64,000 bases of DNA, taken from the NCBI GenBank assembly GCA_903840415.1, contig CAIMFY010000051.1:1-64000 (forward strand), read 5' to 3'. The stretch is from an uncultured Opitutia bacterium. GTDB lineage: Bacteria; Verrucomicrobiota; Verrucomicrobiia; Opitutales; Opitutaceae. How positions within the stretch are numbered: position 1 is the stretch's first letter; each line of letters starts with the position of its first letter. Positions 1 through 8,983 of this stretch are shown in pieces. Under the pieces are notes generated by a model that did not search any database, was not told where the DNA came from, and saw only the letters and a list, made by a program, of their open reading frames with translations. The position numbers were made by a program, and so were the translations under genes.

Positions 1-737
1 GACAGCGTCGGTGTGGCCGTCGACCTGCCGCCGACCGAAAGTCGCCGCGCCTTCGCGCGTAATCAGCTCGGCGCCATCGGCACCAACTTCGTGCTGTTAC
101 TCGAAGCCGACGAAACGCTCGATGCCGCCTCGACCCACGCACACCTTGAGGCTCGCCAGTGCTCCAGCGCATCCCCGGTCGACCAGTTTTTTCGTGTGGC
201 CTCATTGCGTGCTGCCCTGCGCGCACCTCTGATCGACGGCGAGAATATCTACGATGAAATCGCGGGCGACTGGCTGCGCTTCAACCTCGCGGCCCATGCG
301 CTCGCTCGGGCCGAGCCACCGCCGCCGCTCCCGTTGTCGCCGCCGCGCACCGCCCGCCAGGCGCTCAATGCACTCGCGTTCGTGCATCAACTGTTCTGCC
401 ACTGCCCGGTTCTGCCGCAGGCCGCGCCGCCCGACGCGCCGCCACGCGGTTTACCCTGCTCGCCTGGCGCCGCCGGCGGGAGCTTCTTTCGGGCACGGCC
501 CACGCGCTCGCCACGATTCTCCACGGCGCGCCGCCCTTGCCGGTGACCGCGCGCATGAAGTTCGGCTTCGAATGCATCGCAACGCGGTTTGCGCCCGACT
601 CCCGCGGCGCCGATCTGCTCGCGTGGTGTGCCGAGATCAAAATCGTTCTCCCAGGTTTTTTCGGTGGACCGACCTTGTGGCCGCCGGTGCTACAGCACCC
701 CCATGATCCCCATGCACGATTCGTTCGACATGGCTGA
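1..737 (+). pseudogene. Frameshifted C-terminal part of a gene in the glycan cluster (left-edge partial)
   Basis: Reading starts at base 1 in frame 1 with no start codon, so the gene enters from the left. Frame 1 gives plausible protein (VLLLEADETLD, APLIDGENIYDEIAGDWLRF) until about base 400. The coding-like text then continues in frame 3 (TLLAWRRRRELLSGTAHAL, MKFGFECIATRFAPDS, EIKIVLPGFFGGP) and stops at 737. The two halves join only if one base is missing or extra somewhere around 390-447. The stop overlaps the next start (ATGGCTGA), as expected for an intact operon member. The EADE string faintly recalls the acidic motif of GT2 glycosyltransferases, but I do not recognise the family. It may be a real pseudogene or an assembly error in a GC-rich stretch. 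Confidence 0.6.
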
Positions 738-2304
738 CGGCCGCACGCGCCGCCGCTCCTACGCTGCCTTGTTCATGCTGCCCTTGCTGTGCGCTGTTTT
801 CGCCCTGCTGCAGTTGCGCGAGCAGCAACCCTACTGGGGCGGCCGCATGAGCGACCCGAGTTACACTTATCTGCTCAGCTCGCTGCATATCGCTACGTTT
901 TCCGCACCGACTCACATTGATCATCCCGGAACCACTGTGCAGGAGATCGGCGCGCTAACCTTGCGCGCGCTGCATCTGTTCGTCAGTTCGGACGAACTCA
1001 CGAACGCCGTCCTCGCCGATCCGGAATGGCACGCGCAGGCGATCGGCCTCGTCCTCATCGCGCTCGCCATCGGCGCATCGCTCGCGGCCGGCATCTGGGT
1101 GTTCCGGCGCACGGGCCGCCTGGGCGCCGCCCTCGTATCCCAAGCCGGGCCGCTGCTCATTGCCAACGTCCTTGCCGGCTACTCCGGTGTGCGCCCGGAA
1201 CCGCTGTTGATCGCGGGCGCCCATCTCTGGGCCGCGGTCTGGATATTGTGGGCCGAAGGGCAAATCGACCTGCAGCACCGCCCCACGTGGCTGGCGATTG
1301 CAGCGCTCGGTGGCGTTTGCCTCGCGACGAAATACACCTTCGCGCCCCTGCTGGTGATTCCATTGGTCTTGCTGCCGGATTGGCGCGGACGTGCCTGTTT
1401 TTCCGCAGCGGGACTGGCGGCGTTTTCGATCATGATCGCGCCGGCGTGGCCGCGCTGGCACCGGATGGCCTCGTGGGTGTTTCGCCTCGCGGCGCGCGAT
1501 GGCGGCTATGGCAGCGGCGTCACCACCTTCCGTCCACGGGAAGGCTGGCGCCACGCGATCCTCAACACGGTCGCCGACAATTCGGCTTTCAGCCTCGTGC
1601 TCGCCTCCACCGCGCTCGTGCTCGCTCTCGGCTGGCGACGTGCCGACTCTGACTCGGCGACCGCACGCCGACGGCGCTTATCGCTCGCGTTCGTCGTCGC
1701 GCTGGCCGCCGCGGTGGTGTTTGTCGCAAAACAGGCGAGTGGCTCCACGCGCTATCTGTTGCCGACAGCTGCCACCGCGCCGCTGGCCGTTTACGCATTG
1801 TGGCGCTGGCAGAGCGGGCGTCTCTCGCTGAGGCTCCGTCGCCTGCTTGTTGCCACCGGCGGCGCGGCGGTGCTGGCGTTCGCGCTGCCGGTTGCCACAA
1901 GACAAATTGCCTTAGTACACGGTGAGCGCGCCGCCGCACTCGAGGCGCCAGATTGGATCGCGCGGAATCTTCCCGGTGCGAACATCGTTCCCTACTACGG
2001 CGCGTCCTCAATCCCCTACAGTCTCGGCCAGGCCGAGGTTTATTTGAATTGCTGGGCGCCAACCTTGGCCCGCCTCTATCCGCAGTTCATCTGGTTCGAT
2101 CTTTGGGGCGCAAATTTCAAACGCAATTTCACTCTCGAGCCAGCCGCGCCTCCCGACGGCGTGTTTTATCTGGAGGGCGTCCCGCTCGAAGGCGAATTGC
2201 TCGACCACGTCTGCCGCCGGCTCCGTTGCACATTGACCCCAGTCTGGAATAACCGCGTCGAAGTCATTTATCGCGTCGCACTTCTCGATCCAGCGACTTC
2301 GTGA
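730..2304 (+). CDS. Polytopic membrane protein, GT39/ArnT-like glycosyltransferase candidate
   Basis: A 524-residue protein with many hydrophobic segments, starting with a transmembrane helix after a short basic N-terminus (MADGRTRRRS). The first loop after helix 1 contains HIDHPGTTVQEIGA, and later segments include YSGVRPEPLLIAGAHLW and LATKYTFAPLLVIPLVLLP. This layout is typical of lipid-linked sugar transferases of the GT39/GT-C type, which take sugar from a polyprenyl phosphate on the periplasmic side; the family call is inference. ATGs at 703 and 712 are also possible. I chose 730 because it overlaps the previous stop as ATGGCTGA. The stop overlaps the next ATG (TGATG). Confidence 0.7.
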   Translation: MADGRTRRRSYAALFMLPLLCAVFALLQLREQQPYWGGRMSDPSYTYLLSSLHIATFSAPTHIDHPGTTVQEIGALTLRALHLFVSSDELTNAVLADPEWHAQAIGLVLIALAIGASLAAGIWVFRRTGRLGAALVSQAGPLLIANVLAGYSGVRPEPLLIAGAHLWAAVWILWAEGQIDLQHRPTWLAIAALGGVCLATKYTFAPLLVIPLVLLPDWRGRACFSAAGLAAFSIMIAPAWPRWHRMASWVFRLAARDGGYGSGVTTFRPREGWRHAILNTVADNSAFSLVLASTALVLALGWRRADSDSATARRRRLSLAFVVALAAAVVFVAKQASGSTRYLLPTAATAPLAVYALWRWQSGRLSLRLRRLLVATGGAAVLAFALPVATRQIALVHGERAAALEAPDWIARNLPGANIVPYYGASSIPYSLGQAEVYLNCWAPTLARLYPQFIWFDLWGANFKRNFTLEPAAPPDGVFYLEGVPLEGELLDHVCRRLRCTLTPVWNNRVEVIYRVALLDPATS

Positions 2305-3332
2305 TGAACGCACCCGACATCTCCGTCATCATCCCGATCTACAACCGCGGTGACGTCATCCGCTACACGCTCGAAAGCGTCCGGCGCGCCTCCGTGGGCT
2401 TGCACGTCGAGACCATCATCGTTGACGACGGCTCCACGCCTCCGACCGCCGACACGCTCGCGCGGTTTGGTTTTGTGCCGAGCGTGCTCGAGCGCCAGGA
2501 AAACCAAGGCCTGCTATTCGCGCGGCTCGCTGGTTTCGCGCGCGCGACCGGCCGTCACGTACTCTTCCTTGATTCCGACGATCTCGTATCGCCAGAAAAG
2601 CTGCGTCTGCAGATCGCTGCGCTCGACGCCGGCCCGGCGGATGTGAGCTACACCGACCAGGCCCGCTGCACGCTCGAGGGCGATTACGATCAGCTGAAAA
2701 TCGTCCCGGACGAACCGTTGCTGGACACCGACGACAGTGCAAAATTTTTCATCGCCGTGCAACCCGCGCCACACTGTCCGGTGTTCCGCACTGAATGGTT
2801 GCGGCGCGTGCTCGCGGCGCCGTTGTTTCCGCCGTCTGCCCTCTACAATTCCGTCGCCGAAATTTGGTTTTACCACAACGCCGCCCCGCACCCCGCGAGC
2901 GTCATTAAGGTTCACGGCGCCCACACAATCGGTGGCCGTCATCCCGGCGAACGGATCACCAACCACTGGGAGCGGCTCGCGGCGGGTTCCCTTGCCGTCA
3001 TGGAGGCGTTCGCGCGCACCTGCCCCGACACACCCGCCACTGCCCGCGCCCGCCAGCTAGTGGCCGAAAAAGCGTTTCTCTCGTGGCGGCGGCTGCCGCG
3101 GGGGTTTTCCCCGGAGTTTTGCGCTCGCGAACTAGCGATCTGGCGGCGCCTTGCCGCGCACGACAGCTTTCACCGGCTCGGCGGACCGGTGTTTCAAAAT
3201 CTCGCGCGCCTACTCGGCCCGGTCCCGGCTGGCTGGCTCCTGCGTCGCCTGCAAAGCCAGCCCTACCGCACTTGCCGCACGCTGAGCGACGTCGATTTTG
3301 CCAAACTCCTCTCGGTCCTGCCGCCCACCTAA
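2304..3332 (+). CDS. Family 2 (GT-A) glycosyltransferase
   Basis: The N-terminus is a textbook GT2 domain: ISVIIPIYNRGDVIRYTLES at residues 5-25, then ETIIVDDGSTPPTADT, and the metal/nucleotide-sugar acidic motif in HVLFLDSDDLVSPEKL near residue 90. The roughly 200 C-terminal residues are soluble and not recognisable. It should add one sugar from a nucleotide donor to the growing lipid-linked oligosaccharide in the cytoplasm; donor and acceptor cannot be read from sequence. GTG at 2301 is an alternative start two bases upstream; the ATG at 2304 overlaps the preceding TGA, which points to translational coupling. Confidence 0.88.
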   Translation: MNAPDISVIIPIYNRGDVIRYTLESVRRASVGLHVETIIVDDGSTPPTADTLARFGFVPSVLERQENQGLLFARLAGFARATGRHVLFLDSDDLVSPEKLRLQIAALDAGPADVSYTDQARCTLEGDYDQLKIVPDEPLLDTDDSAKFFIAVQPAPHCPVFRTEWLRRVLAAPLFPPSALYNSVAEIWFYHNAAPHPASVIKVHGAHTIGGRHPGERITNHWERLAAGSLAVMEAFARTCPDTPATARARQLVAEKAFLSWRRLPRGFSPEFCARELAIWRRLAAHDSFHRLGGPVFQNLARLLGPVPAGWLLRRLQSQPYRTCRTLSDVDFAKLLSVLPPT

Positions 3333-3346
3333 TTTTTTCCACGCCG

Positions 3347-4423
3347 ATGACATTGCCGCGTTCTTTCGAACTCAATTCCCGGACTCGCATTTTTTTCTGC
3401 GCGCTCGTCTGCCTCGTCCTGACATTATTCATGTTCGCCCCGCGCCTCTGGTTAATGCGCACGTATCTGCCCGGCACGTTTCAGTGGGACCGCGCCCACA
3501 CCTACCTCCTCCAGTGCGAACATCCATTGCGCCGCGACATCGAGCCCGCCATGCTCTGGCGCGTCCTTCCGCCACTCGTCTGTCATTTTGGCGGCCTCAG
3601 GGGTAATCAGCCGCTCGTCGTGCCGTTTCTCGGCGTGTTCGTCCTGACGAGCTATGTCGCCGTCCTGCTCCGACGTCGCAATGCAGATGCGCGCTTCGTC
3701 TTCGGTGGCACTCTGCTCGTAACGACCACCTCGGCGGTCCTCGTGCCGCTGCATTGGTTTGGCATGAACGATGCGTGGATTTGGCTAGGGCTGCTCGCCG
3801 TGGCCTTTGGCCGCGCCGCCTGGGCTCTACCGATCGCTTGCGCGCTCTGTCCATGGATCGATGAGCGGTTTATCATCGGCTTCCCCCTCGCTTGGTGCGG
3901 CCGCTGTCTCGATCGCCACGAACCCTTTCTCGACGCCCGTGCTGGCGTCGCGCTGTGGCTGCTTCCCTACGCCGGACTCCGCTTCTGGCTCAGTCGTAAT
4001 TCTGCCGGCGCGCATGTCACGGCAGATTTTCTGCGCTCCGTCCCCGGCACGACTCTAGGCCTGGCGCCCTTCGTCCCCTTCGGGTGGTGGATGGCCCTGC
4101 GGCTCGGCTGGGCGTTGGTCGCCGGCGCGGTCTGGCTGGCTCCGGCTGGACGCCGCGTGCCCATTGCGTCCATGCTCCTCGCAACCCTGGTGGTCTCGTG
4201 GCTGCTCGCTTCCGACCTCAGTCGCTCCGCCGCGATCGCGCTGCCGCTCGTGCTTCTCGGCTGTTTCGTGCTCGCGCAAAGATTTCCGCTCCACTTCCCG
4301 AGGGCCTTGCTCCTGCTCGGCCTCGCGAGTCTCCTCGTTCCCGCCGCCCACGTCGTCTACACGAAGATCGACCTCATCAGTCCGCTCCCGCTCGAGATCT
4401 TCCGCCTGCTGCGCTGGCTCTGA
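3347..4423 (+). CDS. Multi-pass membrane protein of the glycan cluster, unknown function
   Basis: A protein of 358 residues with about eight hydrophobic stretches (FFCALVCLVLTLFMFAPRLW, PFLGVFVLTSYVAVLL, ALLLLGLASLLVPAAHVVY). A short loop after helix 1 carries GTFQWDRAHTYLLQ, a position where GT-C enzymes and related polysaccharide membrane proteins hold acidic residues, but no diagnostic motif is present. The ATG lies 14 bases after the preceding stop. A membrane glycosyltransferase or polymerase-associated role is plausible from position alone. Confidence 0.65.
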   Translation: MTLPRSFELNSRTRIFFCALVCLVLTLFMFAPRLWLMRTYLPGTFQWDRAHTYLLQCEHPLRRDIEPAMLWRVLPPLVCHFGGLRGNQPLVVPFLGVFVLTSYVAVLLRRRNADARFVFGGTLLVTTTSAVLVPLHWFGMNDAWIWLGLLAVAFGRAAWALPIACALCPWIDERFIIGFPLAWCGRCLDRHEPFLDARAGVALWLLPYAGLRFWLSRNSAGAHVTADFLRSVPGTTLGLAPFVPFGWWMALRLGWALVAGAVWLAPAGRRVPIASMLLATLVVSWLLASDLSRSAAIALPLVLLGCFVLAQRFPLHFPRALLLLGLASLLVPAAHVVYTKIDLISPLPLEIFRLLRWL

Positions 4424-4445
4424 GCGGGTTTCTCTCTCGCACGTC

Positions 4446-5399
4446 ATGTCACCGGCTCTCTCGCCCGGCCGTCTGGTTTACCTGGCCTACCATCGGCCTC
4501 TCGCTTGGCTCGCACGCTGTCGTCGCGAGGGCGGTCCGGGCAACCAATGGACCGATGCCCAGGGCCGCCGTGCGATGGAGCGTGCCGCCGCCACCCTGCC
4601 CACCGCGCGCATGCCCCCGGCGGCGCAATTCCCGGAACTTCATTTTCTCACCGGAAAAAAATTCTGGTATCAGACGGCATTCTGCCTGCACTCGCTCCAA
4701 CTCCACACCGGCGTCACGTTTCGCGCCGTGCTGCACGACGACGGTTCCTTCGACGACGCCACGATCGCGCGCCTCCGCACGCTTTTTCCCGCCGCGGAAA
4801 TCCGCCGCCGGGCCGACAACGACGCAATCTTCGCGACCTTGCTACCGCCCGCCCGCTTTCCGTTTCTCCACGACCGCCGCCGCCACTATCCAAATATTCT
4901 CAAACTCACCGATGTTCACGCCGGCGCTCGCGGTTGGCGGCTCGTGCTCGACTCCGACATGCTCTTTTTCCGCCGGCCGGATTTTCTGCTGACATGGCTC
5001 GCCGCGCCCGGCCGGCCCCTGCACATGGTCGATGTCGGCGATGCCTACGGCTATCCCACCGCGCTCATGGCAGAACTCGCGGGCGCACCGATCCCCCACC
5101 TCGTCAACGTCGGTCTCACGGGCTTGCAGAGCGACGCGCTCGATTGGGAGCAACTCGAATCGTGGTGCCGCCGTCTAATAGAGACGCACGGCACCAGCTA
5201 TTATCTCGAACAGGCCCTCATCGCCATGCTGCTCGCCGGCCGCTCCTGCGCGGTCGCGCCGCGCGAGGATTACATCTTGATGCCTGCCTTGGCCGAGTGC
5301 CTTGCCCCGCGCGCCGTGCTGCATCACTACGTGGCGGAATCGAAACGCGGCTACTTCCGTCACAGTTGGCGTCACATCAGTCCGCCAGCCGGGGGTTGA
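4446..5399 (+). CDS. GT-A-type glycosyltransferase with DSDMLFF motif
   Basis: A soluble 317-residue protein. Midway it carries GWRLVLDSDMLFFRRPDF, the DxD-type motif that holds the metal and the nucleotide sugar in GT-A enzymes such as GT8. Other helpful strings are FLTGKKFWYQTAFCLHSLQ at the N-terminal side (the usual entry strand of such transferases), PHLVNVGLTGLQSD and TSYYLEQALIAMLLAG, which resemble acceptor-loop parts of GT8/GT77-like proteins. The exact family is uncertain. The start ATG is 22 bases after the previous stop, and the next gene follows after 67 bases. Confidence 0.72.
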   Translation: MSPALSPGRLVYLAYHRPLAWLARCRREGGPGNQWTDAQGRRAMERAAATLPTARMPPAAQFPELHFLTGKKFWYQTAFCLHSLQLHTGVTFRAVLHDDGSFDDATIARLRTLFPAAEIRRRADNDAIFATLLPPARFPFLHDRRRHYPNILKLTDVHAGARGWRLVLDSDMLFFRRPDFLLTWLAAPGRPLHMVDVGDAYGYPTALMAELAGAPIPHLVNVGLTGLQSDALDWEQLESWCRRLIETHGTSYYLEQALIAMLLAGRSCAVAPREDYILMPALAECLAPRAVLHHYVAESKRGYFRHSWRHISPPAGG

Positions 5400-5466
5400 T
5401 CGGCCAGCCCGATCGCTATTCATTCAATTAGACCTCAGAAGCGCTTCAGCACCCTCTTCCTCTGCG

Positions 5467-6816
5467 ATGGAGAATTTCCGTTTGGCCAACCTGACGCATG
5501 TCTCGCTAAAGTCCCTTCCGATCCGCGTGCGCCTGCTCGTCGGGTTGGCCTTCGCCTTCACGGTGTTTCACTTCGTCGTCACAACCCAGAGCGTCCGGCT
5601 CGCCAACAGCGATGACACCGTTTGTCAGCAGATCGCATCGGCCGGCGAAATAGTGCGGTATTTTACGGACGCCAGTCAGTCGCAGGGGCGGTTCTACTAT
5701 GCCACGCCGCTCTATCAAGTGCCTTGGCTCCTCTATTCCATCGAATCACCAGTCGGGTTCGCCATGGCGCGCGCCACTCTGTTTTTCGTTGCCGTGGTTT
5801 TGCTGGGTTGCTGGCTGGCACAACTGACTCACAGTGCCGCTTGGGCAATGTTGTATGGCTTGGTCGCTGTCGCCGCGCTGCACCTGCCCCCCCAGTTCTA
5901 TCCGGTGCTCTCCTATCCGAACATCTCGCTGGGTTTCATTGCGCTGTTGGGGGCAATGCTCGCACAGGCAAACTATGCCCGCGACGGCTCGTTCGTCGCC
6001 GGTCTCGCGAGCGGAGCGTGTTTTCTTGCCGCGTGCCTGCTCTGCGAGGTGTTCATCGTCTATGCGCCGTTCGTGATCCTGCAAGCCTGGCGGGACGAAA
6101 GTCCTCGGGGCCGGCTCTTTCTGCGCCGTTCGCTGCCGATCGTGGCGGGCGTCATCGGCTACGTGGCAGTTTATGCGCTATTTGCGTCCACGTTTAAGTC
6201 CACCTACAGCGGCACGCGATTCTCCGTCAACATTTCAGATGCTCTTCTCTGCTTGTGGCGCCAAACGGCGGCGTGCGTGCCCGGGTTTGAACTGCTGGCG
6301 AAGCGGACGGTCATGGGCGCGCCCGGACCGTTTTGGCGGCAGCCGGCGGAAGTGCTCCACCTCTTCCGCGATCTTCCGTTCGCGAGCCTCGCCTTGGTGG
6401 TGCTCCAGGTTTGCGCGACCGCGGTGTTGTTGGATCGCATCTCCCGGGAATCGGTGGCCGTGTCGCGTCGCGTGCTCGTGCTCGCAGTGGCGCTGGTCGT
6501 GCTACCGAATCTCCCCATCAGTTTGACTGCCAGGTATCAGGTGACTGCGCATCAGAGAATGTATCCCTACGTCTACAGTTACTACGCCTATCTGGCGCTC
6601 GTTTTTTTGGTTCTGGCATGCTGGCACCGCCTCACAGTGATCCGCCCCGGATGGCGCTGGCGCCGCGCCTGGGTCTGCGCCGGCGTCGCACTGGCGGCAT
6701 TGCTTGATTTGTCCGCCCAAGCGGCCAATCGAAAAACGCTCGCGTTTCTCGTCACGGGTTCCTCCGAATCGACGCCGGTCGCCAGTGCTCCGAGTAATCA
6801 CGCGGTTGGAAAATAG
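5467..6816 (+). CDS. Multi-pass membrane protein, possibly GT-C-like
   Basis: A protein of 449 residues with roughly ten membrane segments, starting with RVRLLVGLAFAFTVFHFVV. The periplasmic loop after helix 1 contains RLANSDDTVCQQIASAGEI, where GT-C enzymes keep an acidic pair (here SDD). No family signature is secure. It sits among glycosyltransferases, which suggests transfer of a sugar or another group from a lipid carrier, but a purely structural membrane role cannot be excluded. The start was taken at ATG 5467, which gives a short basic N-terminus before the first helix; upstream codons in the same frame overlap the previous gene. Confidence 0.65.
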   Translation: MENFRLANLTHVSLKSLPIRVRLLVGLAFAFTVFHFVVTTQSVRLANSDDTVCQQIASAGEIVRYFTDASQSQGRFYYATPLYQVPWLLYSIESPVGFAMARATLFFVAVVLLGCWLAQLTHSAAWAMLYGLVAVAALHLPPQFYPVLSYPNISLGFIALLGAMLAQANYARDGSFVAGLASGACFLAACLLCEVFIVYAPFVILQAWRDESPRGRLFLRRSLPIVAGVIGYVAVYALFASTFKSTYSGTRFSVNISDALLCLWRQTAACVPGFELLAKRTVMGAPGPFWRQPAEVLHLFRDLPFASLALVVLQVCATAVLLDRISRESVAVSRRVLVLAVALVVLPNLPISLTARYQVTAHQRMYPYVYSYYAYLALVFLVLACWHRLTVIRPGWRWRRAWVCAGVALAALLDLSAQAANRKTLAFLVTGSSESTPVASAPSNHAVGK

Positions 6817-6830
6817 TCTCCTGTTTCCCG

Positions 6831-7088
6831 ATGGACGCCGTCCTCCTGCTCACCATCGAATCGTCCCGCCGGACTGCGACTTTCTTGCTACCCTCGTTGC
6901 GCCAGAATTACCGCGACCTCGCTACGCTCTTGCTCGGTGACACAGCATTGCTAGTTCCTAAGTTCGCCGGCTGGCGACCTCCCGCCACTGAGGACGCCGG
7001 GCGGCGGCCCCTCTTCAACGAGGTCGCGAGCCGCCCCGGGATCGCGGTTGATGAAGTCGCGGCCCGGCTGAAATCTGTCCAGCTTTGA
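6831..7088 (+). CDS. Small ORF of 85 codons, doubtful or gene remnant
   Basis: This is the only content of the 297-base gap between the membrane protein ending at 6816 and the gene at 7114. It begins ATG with MDAVLLLTIESSRRTATFLL and ends AARLKSVQL. It has no recognised motif, although codon usage is compatible with coding. It could be a remnant of a decayed transferase or a chance ORF; GC-rich DNA yields such ORFs easily. Confidence 0.25.
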   Translation: MDAVLLLTIESSRRTATFLLPSLRQNYRDLATLLLGDTALLVPKFAGWRPPATEDAGRRPLFNEVASRPGIAVDEVAARLKSVQL

Positions 7089-7113
7089 AGCCCGCCCACC
7101 CGCCCGCCTCCGC

Positions 7114-7992
7114 ATGAATGCATTCAAGCGCCTCTACAAATCTCTGCCGCTGATCCGCGAGATCGATCGCGCGGCCGGTCTTGTCACCAGTCTCACCAAC
7201 GAAACCCGGGCCGAACTGAACGCGCTCCGAAAGTTGCGCTGCGCCGAGATTACAGAGCGGTTGTGCACCGAAAAAGCCACGCGCGAGGGGCCGCTCTGTC
7301 TGCACGCTTTCGAGCGACAGGTGTGCTCGCAACATGGCGAGGACGGCGTGACGGCCGAAATACTTCGCCGCATCGGCACCGGCCGCCGGGTCTTCGCCGA
7401 GATCGGCATCGGCGACGGCGTCGAAAACAACACCGCCTTCTTTCACAGCCTCGGCTGGACCGGCTTCTGGCTCGACTCCGAGCCGCCGCGCGTAGGATTG
7501 AGCGAAACCGAAAGCCGCACGCTCCGTTTCCAGCGCTCCTTCGTCACGCGCGAAACCATCGCCGCGCAATTCACCGAACTGGGCGTGCCTGCCGATTTGG
7601 ACCTGCTCTCCATCGATATCGACCAGAACACCCTCTACCTCTGGGAAGCCCTCCGGGCCTGGCGCGCGCGCGTCGTCATCGTGGAATATAATGCCGTCAT
7701 TCCGCCCTCGGTGAACTGGCGGGTAGCCTACCGGGCGGAGCGCATTTGGGACGGGACCGCCAATTTCGGGGCGAGCCTCAAGGCTTTTGAGCAGCTCGGC
7801 CGGGAACTCGGCTATGCGCTCGTGCATTGCGAAATCGTCGGCTCCAACGCTTTTTTCGTGCGCACCGATCTCCTCGCCGATCGCTTCCTCGGACCGTTCG
7901 ATGCCGAGACTAATTTCGAGCCATTCCGACTTGAGCTTACTTACCGCAACGGCCACTCGGCCTCACGTCTAGACCGCCAGCCGCCCGCGTAG
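7114..7992 (+). CDS. Methyltransferase-fold protein with FkbM-like core
   Basis: A soluble protein of 292 residues. After an N-terminal region of about 70 residues comes CSQHGEDGVTAEIL followed by FAEIGIGDGVENNTAFFHSL and GFWLDS. This order (Q-x-GEDG, E-x-G-x-GDG, NNT, D) is typical of a bacterial family related to FkbM methyltransferases, where GxGDG binds S-adenosylmethionine. DLLSIDIDQNTLYLWEAL supplies the post-strand-4 acidic residues. The role is probably methylation of a sugar in the cluster's polysaccharide. Whether it is catalytically active is not provable here. Confidence 0.62.
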   Translation: MNAFKRLYKSLPLIREIDRAAGLVTSLTNETRAELNALRKLRCAEITERLCTEKATREGPLCLHAFERQVCSQHGEDGVTAEILRRIGTGRRVFAEIGIGDGVENNTAFFHSLGWTGFWLDSEPPRVGLSETESRTLRFQRSFVTRETIAAQFTELGVPADLDLLSIDIDQNTLYLWEALRAWRARVVIVEYNAVIPPSVNWRVAYRAERIWDGTANFGASLKAFEQLGRELGYALVHCEIVGSNAFFVRTDLLADRFLGPFDAETNFEPFRLELTYRNGHSASRLDRQPPA

Positions 7993-8080
7993 ACGCATCA
8001 GCGTCGCCACCACCGCTTCGGTATTTCACCATCTCTCCCGGCGTGCCTCTCGTCTCGATCCCGATAGTTTACCTCGTTGG

Positions 8081-8983
8081 ATGACCATTTCAGCACTCGT
8101 TCGTCATTTCGAACAGCAACCGCTTTTCCGGATTGCATTTTCGCCCGCCCGAAAAATCTGGAGGTGGGCTTTCGGAATCAGGTGCTACTTTATAGCATAT
8201 CGCGAGCTGAGTGCGCGCGCAACATTGGTTCTAGATTGCCCTGATCTTAACCGCTTACCCTACGTCCGTGAAGCCGGCCAAACCCGGGGAAAGGTCCAAG
8301 TGATGCACAATGGCATCCGTATTGAGAAAGGTTGTTACTACAATCGGGGATGCATCCCCTTGTTCCGCCGCACTCACGGCGTGCATGAACCACAGGAAGA
8401 AATCGCCTTTGCCACAGTGCTGCCACAACTTCCGCCTGACGCCACGATGCTGGAATTAGGCAGCTATTGGGCTTTTTATTCGATCTGGTTTGCACGGGAT
8501 GTGCCCGGCGGTCGTTGCCATTTGGTCGAACCTGTTCCTGCCAACCTCGACCTCGGCGCGCGCAATTTTCGCCTGAATGGGTTAACCCCGGCATCGGTGA
8601 CACGAGGTTTCGTCGCCGAGAAACCCAGTCGAACCGCCGAGGGAGTCGACATCATCACCGTCGATCAGCTCGCCGCAAAACTCCCACTTCATCACATTCA
8701 TCTATTGCATGCAGATATCCAAGCGTCCGAGCGAGCGATGCTCGACGGGGCGCGCCAGATGATTGCTCACGGGCAGATCGATTATTTTTTCGTTTCTACC
8801 CACGGCGACGCGCTCCATGCCAGCTGCCGTAATTTCCTCACCGAACATCATTACGATCTCTTAATGGATCTACCGCAATCCCAGTGTTTTTCTGTGGACG
8901 GAATTCTGGTTGCCCGCCGCCGCGGGCTGACAGGACCCACAAAAATATCTGTCTCGGCGCGAGAATCCCGTCTTCTTGACTGA
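8081..8983 (+). CDS. FkbM family methyltransferase
   Basis: A protein of 300 residues. ATMLELGSYWAFYSIWFARD near residues 125-145 is the SAM-binding motif I of FkbM-type enzymes (the usual glycine pattern E-x-G-x-x-x-G is altered to ELGSYWAF), followed by CHLVEPVPANLDLGARNF, where E-P binds the ribose. IHLLHADIQASERAMLDGA is the D-I-x-G/A-x-E segment. The family O-methylates sugars or other secondary metabolites. Base composition looks lower in GC than the neighbours. The stop overlaps the TTG start of the next gene. Confidence 0.72.
   Translation: MTISALVRHFEQQPLFRIAFSPARKIWRWAFGIRCYFIAYRELSARATLVLDCPDLNRLPYVREAGQTRGKVQVMHNGIRIEKGCYYNRGCIPLFRRTHGVHEPQEEIAFATVLPQLPPDATMLELGSYWAFYSIWFARDVPGGRCHLVEPVPANLDLGARNFRLNGLTPASVTRGFVAEKPSRTAEGVDIITVDQLAAKLPLHHIHLLHADIQASERAMLDGARQMIAHGQIDYFFVSTHGDALHASCRNFLTEHHYDLLMDLPQSQCFSVDGILVARRRGLTGPTKISVSARESRLLD

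Noticed and set aside
7015-7956. 313-codon - strand ORF opposite the methyltransferase-fold gene
   Set aside because: The + strand frame carries GEDG and NNT motifs and fits the operon; the opposite frame has none.
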